Part shown: positions 50,854 to 59,889 of the stretch, in pieces
Layout: each line of letters starts with the position of its first letter
Position numbering within the stretch: the first letter of the stretch is position 1
NCBI GenBank assembly: GCA_017531505.1
Contig: JAFXKX010000005.1
Coordinates: 1 to 64,000 of the forward strand
Direction of reading: 5' to 3'
Origin: Clostridia bacterium
Lineage (GTDB): Bacteria; Bacillota; Clostridia; Christensenellales; Christensenellaceae
DNA length: 64,000 nt
Program-made: the position numbers and the translations under genes
Notes under the pieces: generated by a model
What the model was told of the DNA's origin: nothing
What the model saw: the letters and a program-made list of their open reading frames with translations, nothing else
Databases searched by the model: none

Positions 50854-53499
50854 TTAGTCTGTTATGATTTCGGTATGACTGCCAAAGGATGTTTTTCTGA
50901 TCACGATTTTACGTTCAATGCTCTCGCGCAATGCCGCTACGTGCGAAATGATCCCTACCAGCCGCTTGTCACCGGCCAGTTCGTGCAGCGCCTGCATCGC
51001 GCTGTGCAGAGTCTGGTCATCCAGCGTGCCAAAGCCTTCATCGATAAACAATGTATCCATGCGGATACCGCCGCTGCTATCCTGTACCACATCCGCAAAT
51101 CCCAAGGCCAAGCTAAGTGATGCCAGAAAGGACTCGCCGCCGGACAACGTGCGTACAACACGCTCTTTTCCGGTATCGGCATCCAATACATTCAGATCCA
51201 ATCCTGTTTGACGGCGTCCATCCTGCGATGTCTGCTGATCTCTCAACAGGAATCTGCCGCGGCTCATCTTGTGCAGCCGCACATTGGCTGCTGCGATCAC
51301 TCTGCGGAAATAGAACTGCAGTACATATGTCTCAAAGGTAATCTTTCGTGCACCCTGCACCTTGCCCTGCATGGTATTCCATAAATCTTCCCACAACGCA
51401 AAGGTCTCACTGCTGCGCTTGCTGTTGTCAATGCATTGTCTCAGTTGTTTCAGCGTCCGTGTATTCTGATCGATCCGGCTATACAGGGCATTCTCCCGAT
51501 CACCCAACAGTTTCAGTTCTGCTTCCGTTTCTTGTTTCTGCTGCTGCAGTTGCCGGGTATCCAGCGACTGCTTCTCTGCCCACTGAGCAGCCAGCTGTGC
51601 CGAAGTCTGTTCGGCCACGCGGCAGTCACTTTCGTACCGGCCGATTTCCTTCTGCATTGCTTGCATCTGAGCGTCCGAACGCAGTGCCGCCACATATGCC
51701 GCCAGGTCCTCAAATCCGTGAGTCTTCCATGCTTCCTGCAACGCCGCCCTCTTTTGTCCCGATTCCTCTTCTTTTTGCTGCAGTTGTGTTTCCAATTGTA
51801 CGCAAGTTGCCTGTACACCGCTCAATGCCAAGCGCTGTGTTTCCAAAGCCTCTCTCTGTGCCGTATATTGCTGCTGGATCGTCAGGATTTCTTTCTGCAT
51901 CCGATCCCGCTTCAGCGTATATGTTTTTGCATAGGCAGATAATTTTTGCTCTTCCAGTTCTGTTTCGGTCAACTGCACCAACTGATGCTGTATCTGTCCC
52001 AGTTCCGCCTGCTGTGCAGCCGCCTGATTCGATGCCTCCACCGCAGCCGTTTCCGCAGTATTGCGCGCGATTTCCGCATTTCTTACTTCCTGTTCGGACG
52101 GCACATCCTGTGCCAACGCCGCAGGCGCGGGATGTGCTGTCGCTCCACATACCGGGCATGGGATCCCCGCCTGCAGAGTCACCGCCATCAGCCCCGCCTG
52201 CGCACGCAAAAACGCATCGGACAATCGCTGATACCTTTGTTCAGCCTTTCCCTTTTTGTCAAGTTCTGTTTGCAGTTTCTTTTGGGACTGCAGCAATGCT
52301 GCATATACCTGCCCGCCCCGCTCCATCAGCGGGATCGCCTGTTTGATTTTTTCCAGACGCAGTTTATCCTGTTCTGCCTGCTTATATCGCTGCTCTGTCT
52401 GTACAAAGTTTTGCTCTGCCTGACGGATTGTTTCTGTTAAAGTTTCCCAATTCTTTTTCTCGGTCTTCAAAGTAAGCTGTTCTTTTTGGTACGCCTCTTC
52501 TACTGCCTTGACCGCATCCTCAAAAGGTTTGACTTGCTGTGCGTGTTTTGCCTGTTCCAGATGTGTTTGTTTCTGTCTCATCTGTTCCCCGCGCTGCATA
52601 AGCGCCTGCAATTTCTCCACGCTCTCTTCCCAGCGGGCGATCCCCTGATTATGCAGTTCTGCCGCAGAAAACTGTTCGATATACTGCTTTTGTGCCGATT
52701 CTTGTTGGGCAATTTCTTCTCTCAGGCTGTGCAGTGCATCCTGATCCAACGCATTCTGCTTTTCTGCCGCCTCCAATAATTGCTCCGCCCGGCCGATACT
52801 GCCGGAGTAGGCTGCGATCTGTATGCCGTAAGTATCCTGCTCTGTCCATCGTAATTGCTCTGTCAGCTGCGCATACTGCGTCATCGCAGTATCACAAGCC
52901 TGCTTTGCTTCCCGATAATGCTCCTGAACCCGTTTGCTCAGTTTTTCGTATACCTGTGTATCAAATATCCTGCGGAAGATCTGCGTGCGTTCCTCGCTGC
53001 TGGCATGCAGTATTTTTTTGAACTCTCCCTGCGCGATCATGATCGTCTGAGAAAACTGCACTTCATCCAGACCAAGCAGTTCCAATACGCGTCTTCCTGC
53101 TGCTCCGGGGCCATCCCAACTTTCCCCCGTATCCATATCGATCAGTACCGCATAGTGCTTTTCGGAGGTCGTCCCGCTTCCGCGTTTTGCAGGGCGCTCA
53201 TAATCGGGATTTCTGCGGATCTTATATTGCCGGCCGCGGTGTTCAAATACAAATTCCACATAGGTTGGCGTATCTGCCGCCGCAAAGTCGCTGCGCAGAG
53301 TGCGGGCAGCCTTTCCGTTCTTTCCGCTGCTGGCATTGCCGTATAACGCAAATGTAATGGCATCAAAAATACTGGTCTTTCCTGCGCCGGTATCCCCTGT
53401 GATCAAAAAAATGCCATGTTCGCCGAATTTTGTAAAATCCAGAAATTCTTTACCGCCATAGGGTCCGAATCCGCTTAGTGTCAGGCTGATCGGTCTCAT
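50854..53499 (-). CDS. sbcC: DNA repair exonuclease subunit SbcC
   Basis: SMC-like ATPase of the SbcCD (Rad50-Mre11 type) nuclease, which opens hairpins and processes ends. 881 residues, shorter than E. coli SbcC (1048) because of a reduced coiled coil. Walker A TGDTGAGKTSIFDAI near residue 33, zinc hook CPVCGATAHP near 450, LSGGESFLASLSLALG near 790 and Walker B DTLFIDEGFGTLD near 820 are intact. It overlaps sbcD by 4 nt. Confidence 0.95.
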   Translation of the reverse strand: MRPISLTLSGFGPYGGKEFLDFTKFGEHGIFLITGDTGAGKTSIFDAITFALYGNASSGKNGKAARTLRSDFAAADTPTYVEFVFEHRGRQYKIRRNPDYERPAKRGSGTTSEKHYAVLIDMDTGESWDGPGAAGRRVLELLGLDEVQFSQTIMIAQGEFKKILHASSEERTQIFRRIFDTQVYEKLSKRVQEHYREAKQACDTAMTQYAQLTEQLRWTEQDTYGIQIAAYSGSIGRAEQLLEAAEKQNALDQDALHSLREEIAQQESAQKQYIEQFSAAELHNQGIARWEESVEKLQALMQRGEQMRQKQTHLEQAKHAQQVKPFEDAVKAVEEAYQKEQLTLKTEKKNWETLTETIRQAEQNFVQTEQRYKQAEQDKLRLEKIKQAIPLMERGGQVYAALLQSQKKLQTELDKKGKAEQRYQRLSDAFLRAQAGLMAVTLQAGIPCPVCGATAHPAPAALAQDVPSEQEVRNAEIARNTAETAAVEASNQAAAQQAELGQIQHQLVQLTETELEEQKLSAYAKTYTLKRDRMQKEILTIQQQYTAQREALETQRLALSGVQATCVQLETQLQQKEEESGQKRAALQEAWKTHGFEDLAAYVAALRSDAQMQAMQKEIGRYESDCRVAEQTSAQLAAQWAEKQSLDTRQLQQQKQETEAELKLLGDRENALYSRIDQNTRTLKQLRQCIDNSKRSSETFALWEDLWNTMQGKVQGARKITFETYVLQFYFRRVIAAANVRLHKMSRGRFLLRDQQTSQDGRRQTGLDLNVLDADTGKERVVRTLSGGESFLASLSLALGFADVVQDSSGGIRMDTLFIDEGFGTLDDQTLHSAMQALHELAGDKRLVGIISHVAALRESIERKIVIRKTSFGSHTEIITD

Positions 53500-54617
53500 A
53501 CTTGCTCCTCCACTTCCTGCAGCGCCTGCCGCATCAACGCCACCCGTCTGGCATCCGGCTGTACTCCGTTGTTCTGTTTTTGATAAAAATCACAAAAATG
53601 CTCCAACGGTGATTTCTTTTCGTCCGCCTCCATCACGATCTCTTCTGTCTGCTGTCCAAACCGTGCATTTTGCATTTTCAGATACAACAAATTGGGGAAA
53701 GTGATTCGTAAAGACCCGCGGGCATCCATCGGCAGTATTTCATCTGTCAATACCGCCTGAATATAATCCTCGCTATAGGGCAATTGAATCAATTCCTCCA
53801 AAGTCCCCTTCACTTCCCGTACATCCCGCAGGGGTATAAAGGGCAGTTTCTGCACTTCGACCTTTCCGTCACCGTCCAGATCCACCAATAACGCACCTTT
53901 GTGCTGATTTCTTTCGTCAAAAGAATATTTCAGCATGGATCCGCAATACCGTACGCGCCCGTCCAACATAGACTGCGGACTGTGCAGATGCCCCAGCGCC
54001 GTATAACAGAACGGCTCAAATAACCGGGCGGAGATCTGCTCCAGCCCGCCGATGCTCAACTCTTCGGATTCACAAACAGCCGCCCCTGCAATAAACTGAT
54101 GGGCCACCAATATACTGCGATGCTGCTGACAGATGTCGGCGTGTTCCAGCACAACCCGTACCGCATCCTGATAATCGCGAATATTCTCCTGCGGGAAGAA
54201 TCTCCGTACATGGGTAGGACGGATAAAGGGCAGCAAAAAAATATCTACCGGGCCGTAATCATCCTGCACGGTAAACTTCTGCAGCCGCCCGTCAAACTGT
54301 TCGCATACAAAGATATTGCCTTGCCGCAAAATCGAGGCACAGTATGAGATCTGTGCCGGATTGTCATGATTTCCGCTGATGACATACACAGGTATCCCCA
54401 ATGCGGAAAGGCTGCTCAGAAATGCATCCACCATGGCGATCGCCTGTGCCGAAGGCTGCGCTTTGTCGTATACATCCCCTGCCAGCAAAACCGCGTCACA
54501 GGCATGCTCCTGTGCCATACCGCAGATCTGATCCAACAAATGCTGCTGATCCTCGATCAGGTCTACATTATAAATACGTTTTCCGATATGCAGATCCGAA
54601 ATATGTAAAAACCGCAT
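53496..54617 (-). CDS. sbcD: DNA repair exonuclease subunit SbcD
   Basis: Mre11-type metallophosphoesterase subunit, 373 residues. Motifs are complete: FLHISDLHIGKR (start), LLAGDVYDKAQPSAQAIA, VISGNHDNPAQISY and LGHLHSPQSM. The ATG at 54617 follows AGGA; a GTG twelve bases upstream is in frame but lies on the ribosome-binding site. It is coupled by a 4-nt overlap to sbcC. Both act on DNA ends and stalled forks. Confidence 0.95.
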   Translation of the reverse strand: MRFLHISDLHIGKRIYNVDLIEDQQHLLDQICGMAQEHACDAVLLAGDVYDKAQPSAQAIAMVDAFLSSLSALGIPVYVISGNHDNPAQISYCASILRQGNIFVCEQFDGRLQKFTVQDDYGPVDIFLLPFIRPTHVRRFFPQENIRDYQDAVRVVLEHADICQQHRSILVAHQFIAGAAVCESEELSIGGLEQISARLFEPFCYTALGHLHSPQSMLDGRVRYCGSMLKYSFDERNQHKGALLVDLDGDGKVEVQKLPFIPLRDVREVKGTLEELIQLPYSEDYIQAVLTDEILPMDARGSLRITFPNLLYLKMQNARFGQQTEEIVMEADEKKSPLEHFCDFYQKQNNGVQPDARRVALMRQALQEVEEQV

Positions 54618-54720
54618 CGTATTCCTCACTTCATTTTGATACTTTCATTATATCTGCCAAAGTCTCTCATGTAAACTCATGCAAAATATGTTATAATAGC
54701 GCTATCAGCAAGGAGGCAGC

Positions 54721-55755
54721 ATGACGATTCGCGAACTTTGGCCTTATTTACAAAAAACCGAAAAGCCTATTTACCTGTACGGTATGGGCAATGGCGCAGA
54801 TACCATTCTGGATAAATTACAATCCCTTGGCGTGCAGGCCGCCGGTGTTTTTGCCAGCGATGCCTTTGTGCGGCATCAGAATTTCCGCGGATATACCGTC
54901 TGCTCTTACGCCGAAGCAAAAGCCCGTCACCCGCAGATGATCGTCCTCATCGCCTTTGGCAGCAGCCTTACGGAAGTCATGGACAATATGCGCCGCATCG
55001 CGGCCGAGCAGGAGACCTATGCCCCGGCACTCCCCTTATTCGGCGGAGATTTTTTTACCTTGGCATACGCCAAAGCCAATCAGGATGCTCTCCGTCAAAC
55101 CTATGCTCTGCTGGCAGACGAGATCTCCCGCCGTACTTTCTGCGATCTGATCCGCTATAAGATCAGCGGCGATTTTTCTTATCTGACCGATTGCGAGATC
55201 CCTCAGCAGGAGGTCTTTGATCTGTTGGATCTGCAGCCCGGCAGCAGTTATGCAGACCTTGGCGCTTATAACGGAGATACCATTGCCCAGTTTGTGCAGC
55301 TTTGCCCGCTTTATGACCGTATTTACGCGATGGAACCGGATCGCAAAACATTCCGCAAACTGATCGCCAATACCGCTTCTCTGCCGCGTACCACACTGTG
55401 GAATACCTGCAGCGGTGCAGAGCCCGCTTTTGTATCCTTCAGTACCAAGGGCGGACGCAATTCTGCTGTAGGCACAGGGAATACCATTGCCCAATGGACG
55501 CTGGACGATCTGACCCAAGGGGCCCCTATCCATTACCTCAAACTGGATGTGGAAGGGCAGGAAGCCAATGCGCTGCTGGGCGCACGGCAAACCATCCGGC
55601 AGTACAAACCGCGTATGCTGGTCTCTGCTTATCACAGAAGTGAAGATCTGTTCCGGCTCCCGTTGCTCATCCATCAAATGCGACCGGATTACCGCATTTA
55701 TCTGCGGCATCATCCATATATCCCCGAATGGGACACCAATTTCTACTTTATCTGA
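54721..55755 (+). CDS. FkbM-like methyltransferase with N-terminal Rossmann-like domain
   Basis: 344-residue protein. The first ~110 residues (IYLYGMGNGADTILDKLQSLG) look like the dehydrogenase/NAD-like helper domain found with FkbM proteins. The C-terminal SAM-binding domain has SYADLGAYNGDTIAQF near residue 180 and acidic MEPDRKTFRKL, with LKLDVEGQEANALLGA near 275, the FkbM signature. Such enzymes O-methylate sugars or glycopeptide units, but no glycan cluster is adjacent. AAGGAGG precedes the ATG. It is followed 16 nt later by the dipeptidase. Its substrate is unknown. Confidence 0.8.
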   Translation: MTIRELWPYLQKTEKPIYLYGMGNGADTILDKLQSLGVQAAGVFASDAFVRHQNFRGYTVCSYAEAKARHPQMIVLIAFGSSLTEVMDNMRRIAAEQETYAPALPLFGGDFFTLAYAKANQDALRQTYALLADEISRRTFCDLIRYKISGDFSYLTDCEIPQQEVFDLLDLQPGSSYADLGAYNGDTIAQFVQLCPLYDRIYAMEPDRKTFRKLIANTASLPRTTLWNTCSGAEPAFVSFSTKGGRNSAVGTGNTIAQWTLDDLTQGAPIHYLKLDVEGQEANALLGARQTIRQYKPRMLVSAYHRSEDLFRLPLLIHQMRPDYRIYLRHHPYIPEWDTNFYFI

Positions 55756-55771
55756 TCGGAGGTTTCTCTGT

Positions 55772-56701
55772 ATGCGTTATCCTTTTGCCGATGGTCATTG
55801 CGACTATTTGCTCTCTGCCGTTTATCGCGGATATCAATTTGCAGATCCGCTGCCCGAGCAGCATATCGCCCTGCCATATATGCAGCAAGGCAATGCCAAA
55901 CTTCAGTTGTTTGCCATGTGGTCCAATCTTCGCCTGGAAGACACCCCGTATACCCAGTGTATGAACATGGCAAAAGCATATCACGATATGCTGAAGACCT
56001 ATGATGTATTGCAGCCGTTTGGCCCTGATTTTGATCCCGAAAGCGATAAGATCGCTACCGTATTGACAATGGAAGGTGCCGAACCCATCGGTACCGATCT
56101 GGATAAACTCCACGAGTTTTACGATCTGGGTGTACGCGCACTGACTTTGACCTGGAATTTCCCCAATGCCGTCGGTTTCCCCGGTGTGCAGCCCGGTTCA
56201 CCCGGTCTGACCGATTTTGGCAAGGCCGCCGTTCGTGAAATGAACAAGTTGGGAGTCGCCATCGATGTGGCCCATTTAAACAATGCCGGCATCGACGATT
56301 TGCTGGAGATCAGCACACAGCCTATCTTTGCCTCTCACTCCAACGCACGGGCATTGTGCGACCATACCCGTAACCTGTACGATCATCATATCCGTGCCAT
56401 CGCAGATATGGGCGGCGTGATCGGTGTTAACTTCTGCAAAGATTTTCTGACCACCAATGCACAGGCTACATTGGACGACGTTGTGGATCAGCTCCGTTAT
56501 CTGGTAGATGTCGGCGGCATCCATGTGGCTTGCCTCGGTTCTGATTATGACGGTATTTTCGGTTGCCCCGAAGGGCTTCCCAATCCCTCCGGCTTCCCCC
56601 GCATTGCCGAACGCCTCGCAGAGGCAGGCTTCACTCCCAAGGAGATCCGGCAGCTGACTTACGAAAACCTGAGCAACTATATGCTCCGCTTCTGTAAATA
56701 A
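55772..56701 (+). CDS. membrane dipeptidase-type peptidase (M19)
   Basis: Zinc dipeptidase of the M19 family, 309 residues. The metal ligands are seen in DGHCDYLL near residue 7 (family HxD), the glutamate in TMEGAEPIG near 99, GVAIDVAHLN and ASHSNARALCDH, with the aspartate in LGSDYDG near 270. The start ATG 55772 has GGAGG upstream; a long in-frame upstream reading overlaps the preceding gene and is not used. Family members act on dipeptides, including D-residue ones. No signal peptide is present, so cytoplasmic action is expected. Confidence 0.9.
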   Translation: MRYPFADGHCDYLLSAVYRGYQFADPLPEQHIALPYMQQGNAKLQLFAMWSNLRLEDTPYTQCMNMAKAYHDMLKTYDVLQPFGPDFDPESDKIATVLTMEGAEPIGTDLDKLHEFYDLGVRALTLTWNFPNAVGFPGVQPGSPGLTDFGKAAVREMNKLGVAIDVAHLNNAGIDDLLEISTQPIFASHSNARALCDHTRNLYDHHIRAIADMGGVIGVNFCKDFLTTNAQATLDDVVDQLRYLVDVGGIHVACLGSDYDGIFGCPEGLPNPSGFPRIAERLAEAGFTPKEIRQLTYENLSNYMLRFCK

Positions 56702-56703
56702 TC

Positions 56704-56739
56704 AAAAAAGCACTTTGGTTTATCACCAAAGTGCTTTTT
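56704..56739. terminator. bidirectional terminator
   Basis: AAAAAGCACTTTGG / CCAAAGTGCTTTTT stem with a seven-base loop, just before the convergent small membrane gene stop. Confidence 0.9.
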
Positions 56740-56741
56740 GA

Positions 56742-56918
56742 TTACCACATACCGATATAGATCAGCAAAACAGCCGATGCCATACAGGACAAGATCAATA
56801 TGATCAATCCCGGGATCCATACCTTTTTACTGTGCAGGGTAGCTCCAATAGCGGTCATCAACCCACTGCCCAACATGAATATTATCAGCAATGCGCTGTA
56901 TTTCAGCAATGCATTCAT
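56742..56918 (-). CDS. tiny two-helix membrane protein coupled to trmB
   Basis: 58 residues, not otherwise annotated. The ATG at 56918 overlaps the trmB stop in ATGA, and GGAGGAGG precedes it by eight bases. It has two hydrophobic segments, residues about 5-25 (LLKYSALLIIFMLGSGLMTA) and 35-56 (WIPGLIILILSCMASAVLLI), with a short basic loop HSKKV between, giving a hairpin with a K-rich loop. No family recognised. It would be made from the same transcript as trmB. Confidence 0.65.
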   Translation of the reverse strand: MNALLKYSALLIIFMLGSGLMTAIGATLHSKKVWIPGLIILILSCMASAVLLIYIGMW

Positions 56919-57586
56919 ACCGACGCCTCCTCCGACCCGGGGCGCGCAATGATCCCTTTGATCGGTTTTCCTTCTGCCATAAACATCCGTTCATGCTCTG
57001 TCTCTATATTGTTTTCAAATGACTTGACTGCAAAATCATCGCTGTCAAACAATATCTCCCAACCCGTCTCTTCAAAATAGCTGCGGGTATCCTGATACAG
57101 CCCGGTATCATCTGTTTTGAAATACAGTTTAGAGCCCGGCTTTACCAGTCTTGCATACATTTCCAGCTGACGGGGATATGTCAAACGGTGCTTTTTATGC
57201 TTGGATTTTGGCCAAGGGTTGCAGAAATTGATATAAATACCTTGTATCCCGTCCTCCGGTGCCAGCATTTCTTCCAACCGCTCGATATTCCAGCTCATGA
57301 TCCGCACATTTTCTGCGATCTGCGGAGCGCGCTCTTTTTCGATATTACGTTTTGCCAGTACCAGCATCTCATCTTTGATATCGATGGCAATATAGTTGTT
57401 CTGCGGGTCCCTCGCAGACAGTTTTGCGATAAAACTGCCTTTGCCGCAGCCCAATTCCAGATAAAGCGGTGCTTCGGGCACAGGAAATTGTTTCCGCCAC
57501 TTACCGCGGTATTCGGCAGGTTTTGTTACAAAAAAGGCACAGGCCTCCAACTCGGGCCTTGCAAAAGGTTTCTTTCGCATACGCAT
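56915..57586 (-). CDS. trmB: tRNA (guanine-N7)-methyltransferase
   Basis: Methylates G46 in tRNA using SAM. 223 residues starting at MRMRKKPFARPELE; the ATG at 57586 is ten bases after AGGAG. A second ATG six bases on is possible. YLELGCGKGSFIAKLS is the SAM loop near residue 43, and NFCNPWPKSKHKKHRL near 120 is the TrmB signature, close to the family PDPWPKxRHxKRRL. The late GKPIKGIIARPG is the C-terminal block. An upstream in-frame reading is longer but has no ribosome-binding site. Confidence 0.95.
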   Translation of the reverse strand: MRMRKKPFARPELEACAFFVTKPAEYRGKWRKQFPVPEAPLYLELGCGKGSFIAKLSARDPQNNYIAIDIKDEMLVLAKRNIEKERAPQIAENVRIMSWNIERLEEMLAPEDGIQGIYINFCNPWPKSKHKKHRLTYPRQLEMYARLVKPGSKLYFKTDDTGLYQDTRSYFEETGWEILFDSDDFAVKSFENNIETEHERMFMAEGKPIKGIIARPGSEEASV

Positions 57587-57680
57587 AAGCCATATACTCC
57601 TATCAGATGCACTTCGCTCATTATAACAGATTCTTGGTGTTTGCTCAATTCCCTTTCTTGGAACAAACATAAGTATATGC

Positions 57681-57709
57681 TTGTACCAAATTGTATGGCG
57701 CGGTATACT
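57681..57709 (+). promoter_or_regulatory. promoter of the cyclophilin gene
   Basis: TTGTAC at 57681 and TATACT at 57704, spacer 17 nt, leader about 30 nt. Confidence 0.7.
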
Positions 57710-57741
57710 GAAAGTACAATGTATATGGAAAGGACTATTCT

Positions 57742-58311
57742 ATGCAGAATCCTGTTGCTACAATCCAGATGCAAAACGGTAATGTTATTACCATTGAGTT
57801 ACGGCCCGATCAGGCACCCAATACTGTTGCCAGTTTTATCGATCTGGCCAACGCAGGCTGTTATGACGGTTGGTCCATTGCCCGTATCGTACCCGGGTAT
57901 GTGGTCGATGCCAGTTATTCTGCCTTTGATCAAGAGCGATGCAAATATCTGATCGCCAACGAATCCCGCTGCTGCGGTGTCAACAACACACTGCGAGTCG
58001 AGCCCGGCGTGATCGCTATGGGCGGATATGACGAAGGGATCGCCGGAGGTGAATTTTTCTTTCCACTGGATTATTTTGAAAAGTTGGATGGCCACTACCC
58101 CGCCTTTGGTGTCATCTTGGAAGGTTTGGAGGAGGTCATGCGCTGGGGGACTGTCGCTGTCCGCCCTGTGCCTTATCCCGAAAATCCGTCTGTGGAAATC
58201 AATGAACCCCTCGAGCCTTTGACGATACAGCGCATCCGTGTAGAGACCTTTGGTGTTACCTATCCCAAGCCGACCACCATTCCCATTACGCAGATGCCAC
58301 CCAGTTGGTAA
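57742..58311 (+). CDS. cyclophilin-type peptidyl-prolyl isomerase, divergent
   Basis: 189-residue protein with the cyclophilin barrel (IELRPDQAPNTVASFIDLANAGCYDGWSIARIV, then GVIAMGGYDEGIAGGEFFF). The active-site segment of classic cyclophilins (RVIPGFMIQGGD) reads RIVPGYVVDASYS here, so several usual catalytic positions differ. A Pro/Thr-rich C-terminal tail (TYPKPTTIPITQMPPSW) is added. It starts the transcript with the M20-type peptidase 9 nt downstream. No signal peptide is visible. It may be a weak isomerase or a binding protein. Confidence 0.8.
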   Translation: MQNPVATIQMQNGNVITIELRPDQAPNTVASFIDLANAGCYDGWSIARIVPGYVVDASYSAFDQERCKYLIANESRCCGVNNTLRVEPGVIAMGGYDEGIAGGEFFFPLDYFEKLDGHYPAFGVILEGLEEVMRWGTVAVRPVPYPENPSVEINEPLEPLTIQRIRVETFGVTYPKPTTIPITQMPPSW

Positions 58312-58320
58312 GGAGTTTTT

Positions 58321-59451
58321 ATGAAAGCATATATCCAAAGAAATTTACCGGCGTATATTCAGTTGATCAAAACACTGACGGCCATCCCCGCGCCGTCCCA
58401 CAAAGAGCAGCAAAAGGCCGAATACATCCGTCAATGGATGGCTGCCCTGGCAGCGCGTACCGGTTTTCCGCTGAATATCTTTATCGACGATGCCACCAAT
58501 GTGGTATGCGAATGTTTTGCCGATCCCGACCCTGCGCAGGTCACACTGTTTTTGGCTCATACCGATACCGTATTTCCGGACGAGCAGCCAATCGAAGTAT
58601 TGGAAGATGACCGCGTCATTGCTGCCCCCGGGGTAGGAGATGACACCACAAATGTAGCCGCCATGATGATGGGGATACAGTATCTGGCCGAACAACAGCT
58701 TCGCCCGCAGCAAAATGTGGTCTTTGTCTTTAATTCCTGCGAAGAAGGTCTGGGCAATCTCAAAGGCTGCCGCGCTGTCATGGAGCGCTATGGCGGAAAG
58801 GTTTGTGAATTCATTTCTTTTGACGGTGGATATTCCAAATTGGTAGATACCGCTGTAGGATCCGAGCGGTTTCGTATTTGTATCAAAACCGAAGGCGGAC
58901 ATTCCTTTTCCAGTTTCGGGAATCGCAATGCCATCGCAGTCATGGCCGAACTGATCCATCGCTTATATCAGATCGATGCCGGTGCATATCCCGGCAGAAC
59001 CACTTACAATGTAGGCATCATTGAGGGCGGTACATCTGTCAATACCATTGCACAACAAGCCGAAATGCTGTTTGAATATCGCTCTGACCGGAAACAATCT
59101 TTGCAGGGCATTCAGGCAGAATGTGCAGCCATTTTTCAGGAGTTTTCCGAAAAATACGATATGACAACAGAACTGTTGGGCAGCAGACCGTCTATGGGAG
59201 AGGTTGACCCCAAAGCGATGGATCAGCTGATCAATGAGGTTTCTCTAATCACACAGCAGGTCACCGGCATATGGCCGAAACGCGAAAGTTCTTCCACCGA
59301 CTGCAACATTCCCCTGTCGCTGGGCATTCCCGCCACCTGTATCGGTGCTTACGCCGGCAAAGGCGCACACACCCGCGAAGAGTATGTGCTCAAAGATTCT
59401 CTGCCTGCCGGGCTCGAAATACTCATACGCATTTTGCTGCGAAAATTTTGA
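58321..59451 (+). CDS. M20-family peptidase (PepT/CPG2-like)
   Basis: 376-residue metallopeptidase. Zinc ligands fit HTDTVFPD near residue 80 and the aspartate in VGDDTTNVAAMM near 106. The Glu-Glu pair NSCEEGLGNL is near 143. A dimerisation domain with TEGGHSFSSFGNRNAI follows, and the last ligand lies in GAYAGKGAHTREEYV near 350. The layout matches tripeptidase/acetyl-amino-acid hydrolases. AAGGAG precedes the ATG. It shares a transcript with the upstream cyclophilin. Exact substrate is unknown. Confidence 0.9.
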   Translation: MKAYIQRNLPAYIQLIKTLTAIPAPSHKEQQKAEYIRQWMAALAARTGFPLNIFIDDATNVVCECFADPDPAQVTLFLAHTDTVFPDEQPIEVLEDDRVIAAPGVGDDTTNVAAMMMGIQYLAEQQLRPQQNVVFVFNSCEEGLGNLKGCRAVMERYGGKVCEFISFDGGYSKLVDTAVGSERFRICIKTEGGHSFSSFGNRNAIAVMAELIHRLYQIDAGAYPGRTTYNVGIIEGGTSVNTIAQQAEMLFEYRSDRKQSLQGIQAECAAIFQEFSEKYDMTTELLGSRPSMGEVDPKAMDQLINEVSLITQQVTGIWPKRESSSTDCNIPLSLGIPATCIGAYAGKGAHTREEYVLKDSLPAGLEILIRILLRKF

Positions 59452-59455
59452 ACAT

Positions 59456-59489
59456 AAAAAAAGCAGGAAGCAATGCTTCCTGCTTTTTC
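59456..59489. terminator. bidirectional terminator
   Basis: AAAAAGCAGGAAGC / GCTTCCTGCTTTTT stem around AAT, between the M20 peptidase gene and the desulfoferrodoxin gene. Confidence 0.9.
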
Positions 59490-59497
59490 ATATCTGT

Positions 59498-59875
59498 TTA
59501 TACTTCGGCTTTCCACAGACCATGGAGGTTGCAGTATGCATATACAGCCACTGCTTCATCACCTGCCGGCACTTCAAACTCTGCCTTGGGGGCTGCACCT
59601 GCCGCCAAAACCTTCTTCTGTGCGCCCTGCTTGGTTTCCAGGACGATCCAGTTGATCAGATGCTCTGCTGCCATGGGATGTTCTACACTGCCCACTTCTA
59701 CCAGTATCTTATTGTTTTCTTTTTTTACTGCGGGCATGTGTTTTTCCACTGCTGCACCGGAGGTATTGGGCTCCAGTTTGGTCATATTCTCACCACAGCA
59801 TTTGATCGGCACGCCACTCTTCTCAACCATTTCTACCAAATTACCACAATGCTTGCAAACATAAAATTCTTTCAT
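59498..59875 (-). CDS. dfx: desulfoferrodoxin (superoxide reductase)
   Basis: 125-residue two-iron superoxide reductase that turns superoxide into peroxide using electrons from rubredoxin. The N-terminal desulforedoxin module has CKHCG near residue 8 and the vicinal cysteines KCCGEN. The catalytic iron site shows EKHMPAV near 47, SVEHPMAAEH near 70 and CNLHGLW near 116, with Cys and His ligands all present. It lies 14 nt after the rubredoxin-fusion gene and is co-transcribed with it. Confidence 0.95.
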   Translation of the reverse strand: MKEFYVCKHCGNLVEMVEKSGVPIKCCGENMTKLEPNTSGAAVEKHMPAVKKENNKILVEVGSVEHPMAAEHLINWIVLETKQGAQKKVLAAGAAPKAEFEVPAGDEAVAVYAYCNLHGLWKAEV

Positions 59876-59889
59876 AGTTTTTACTCCTT

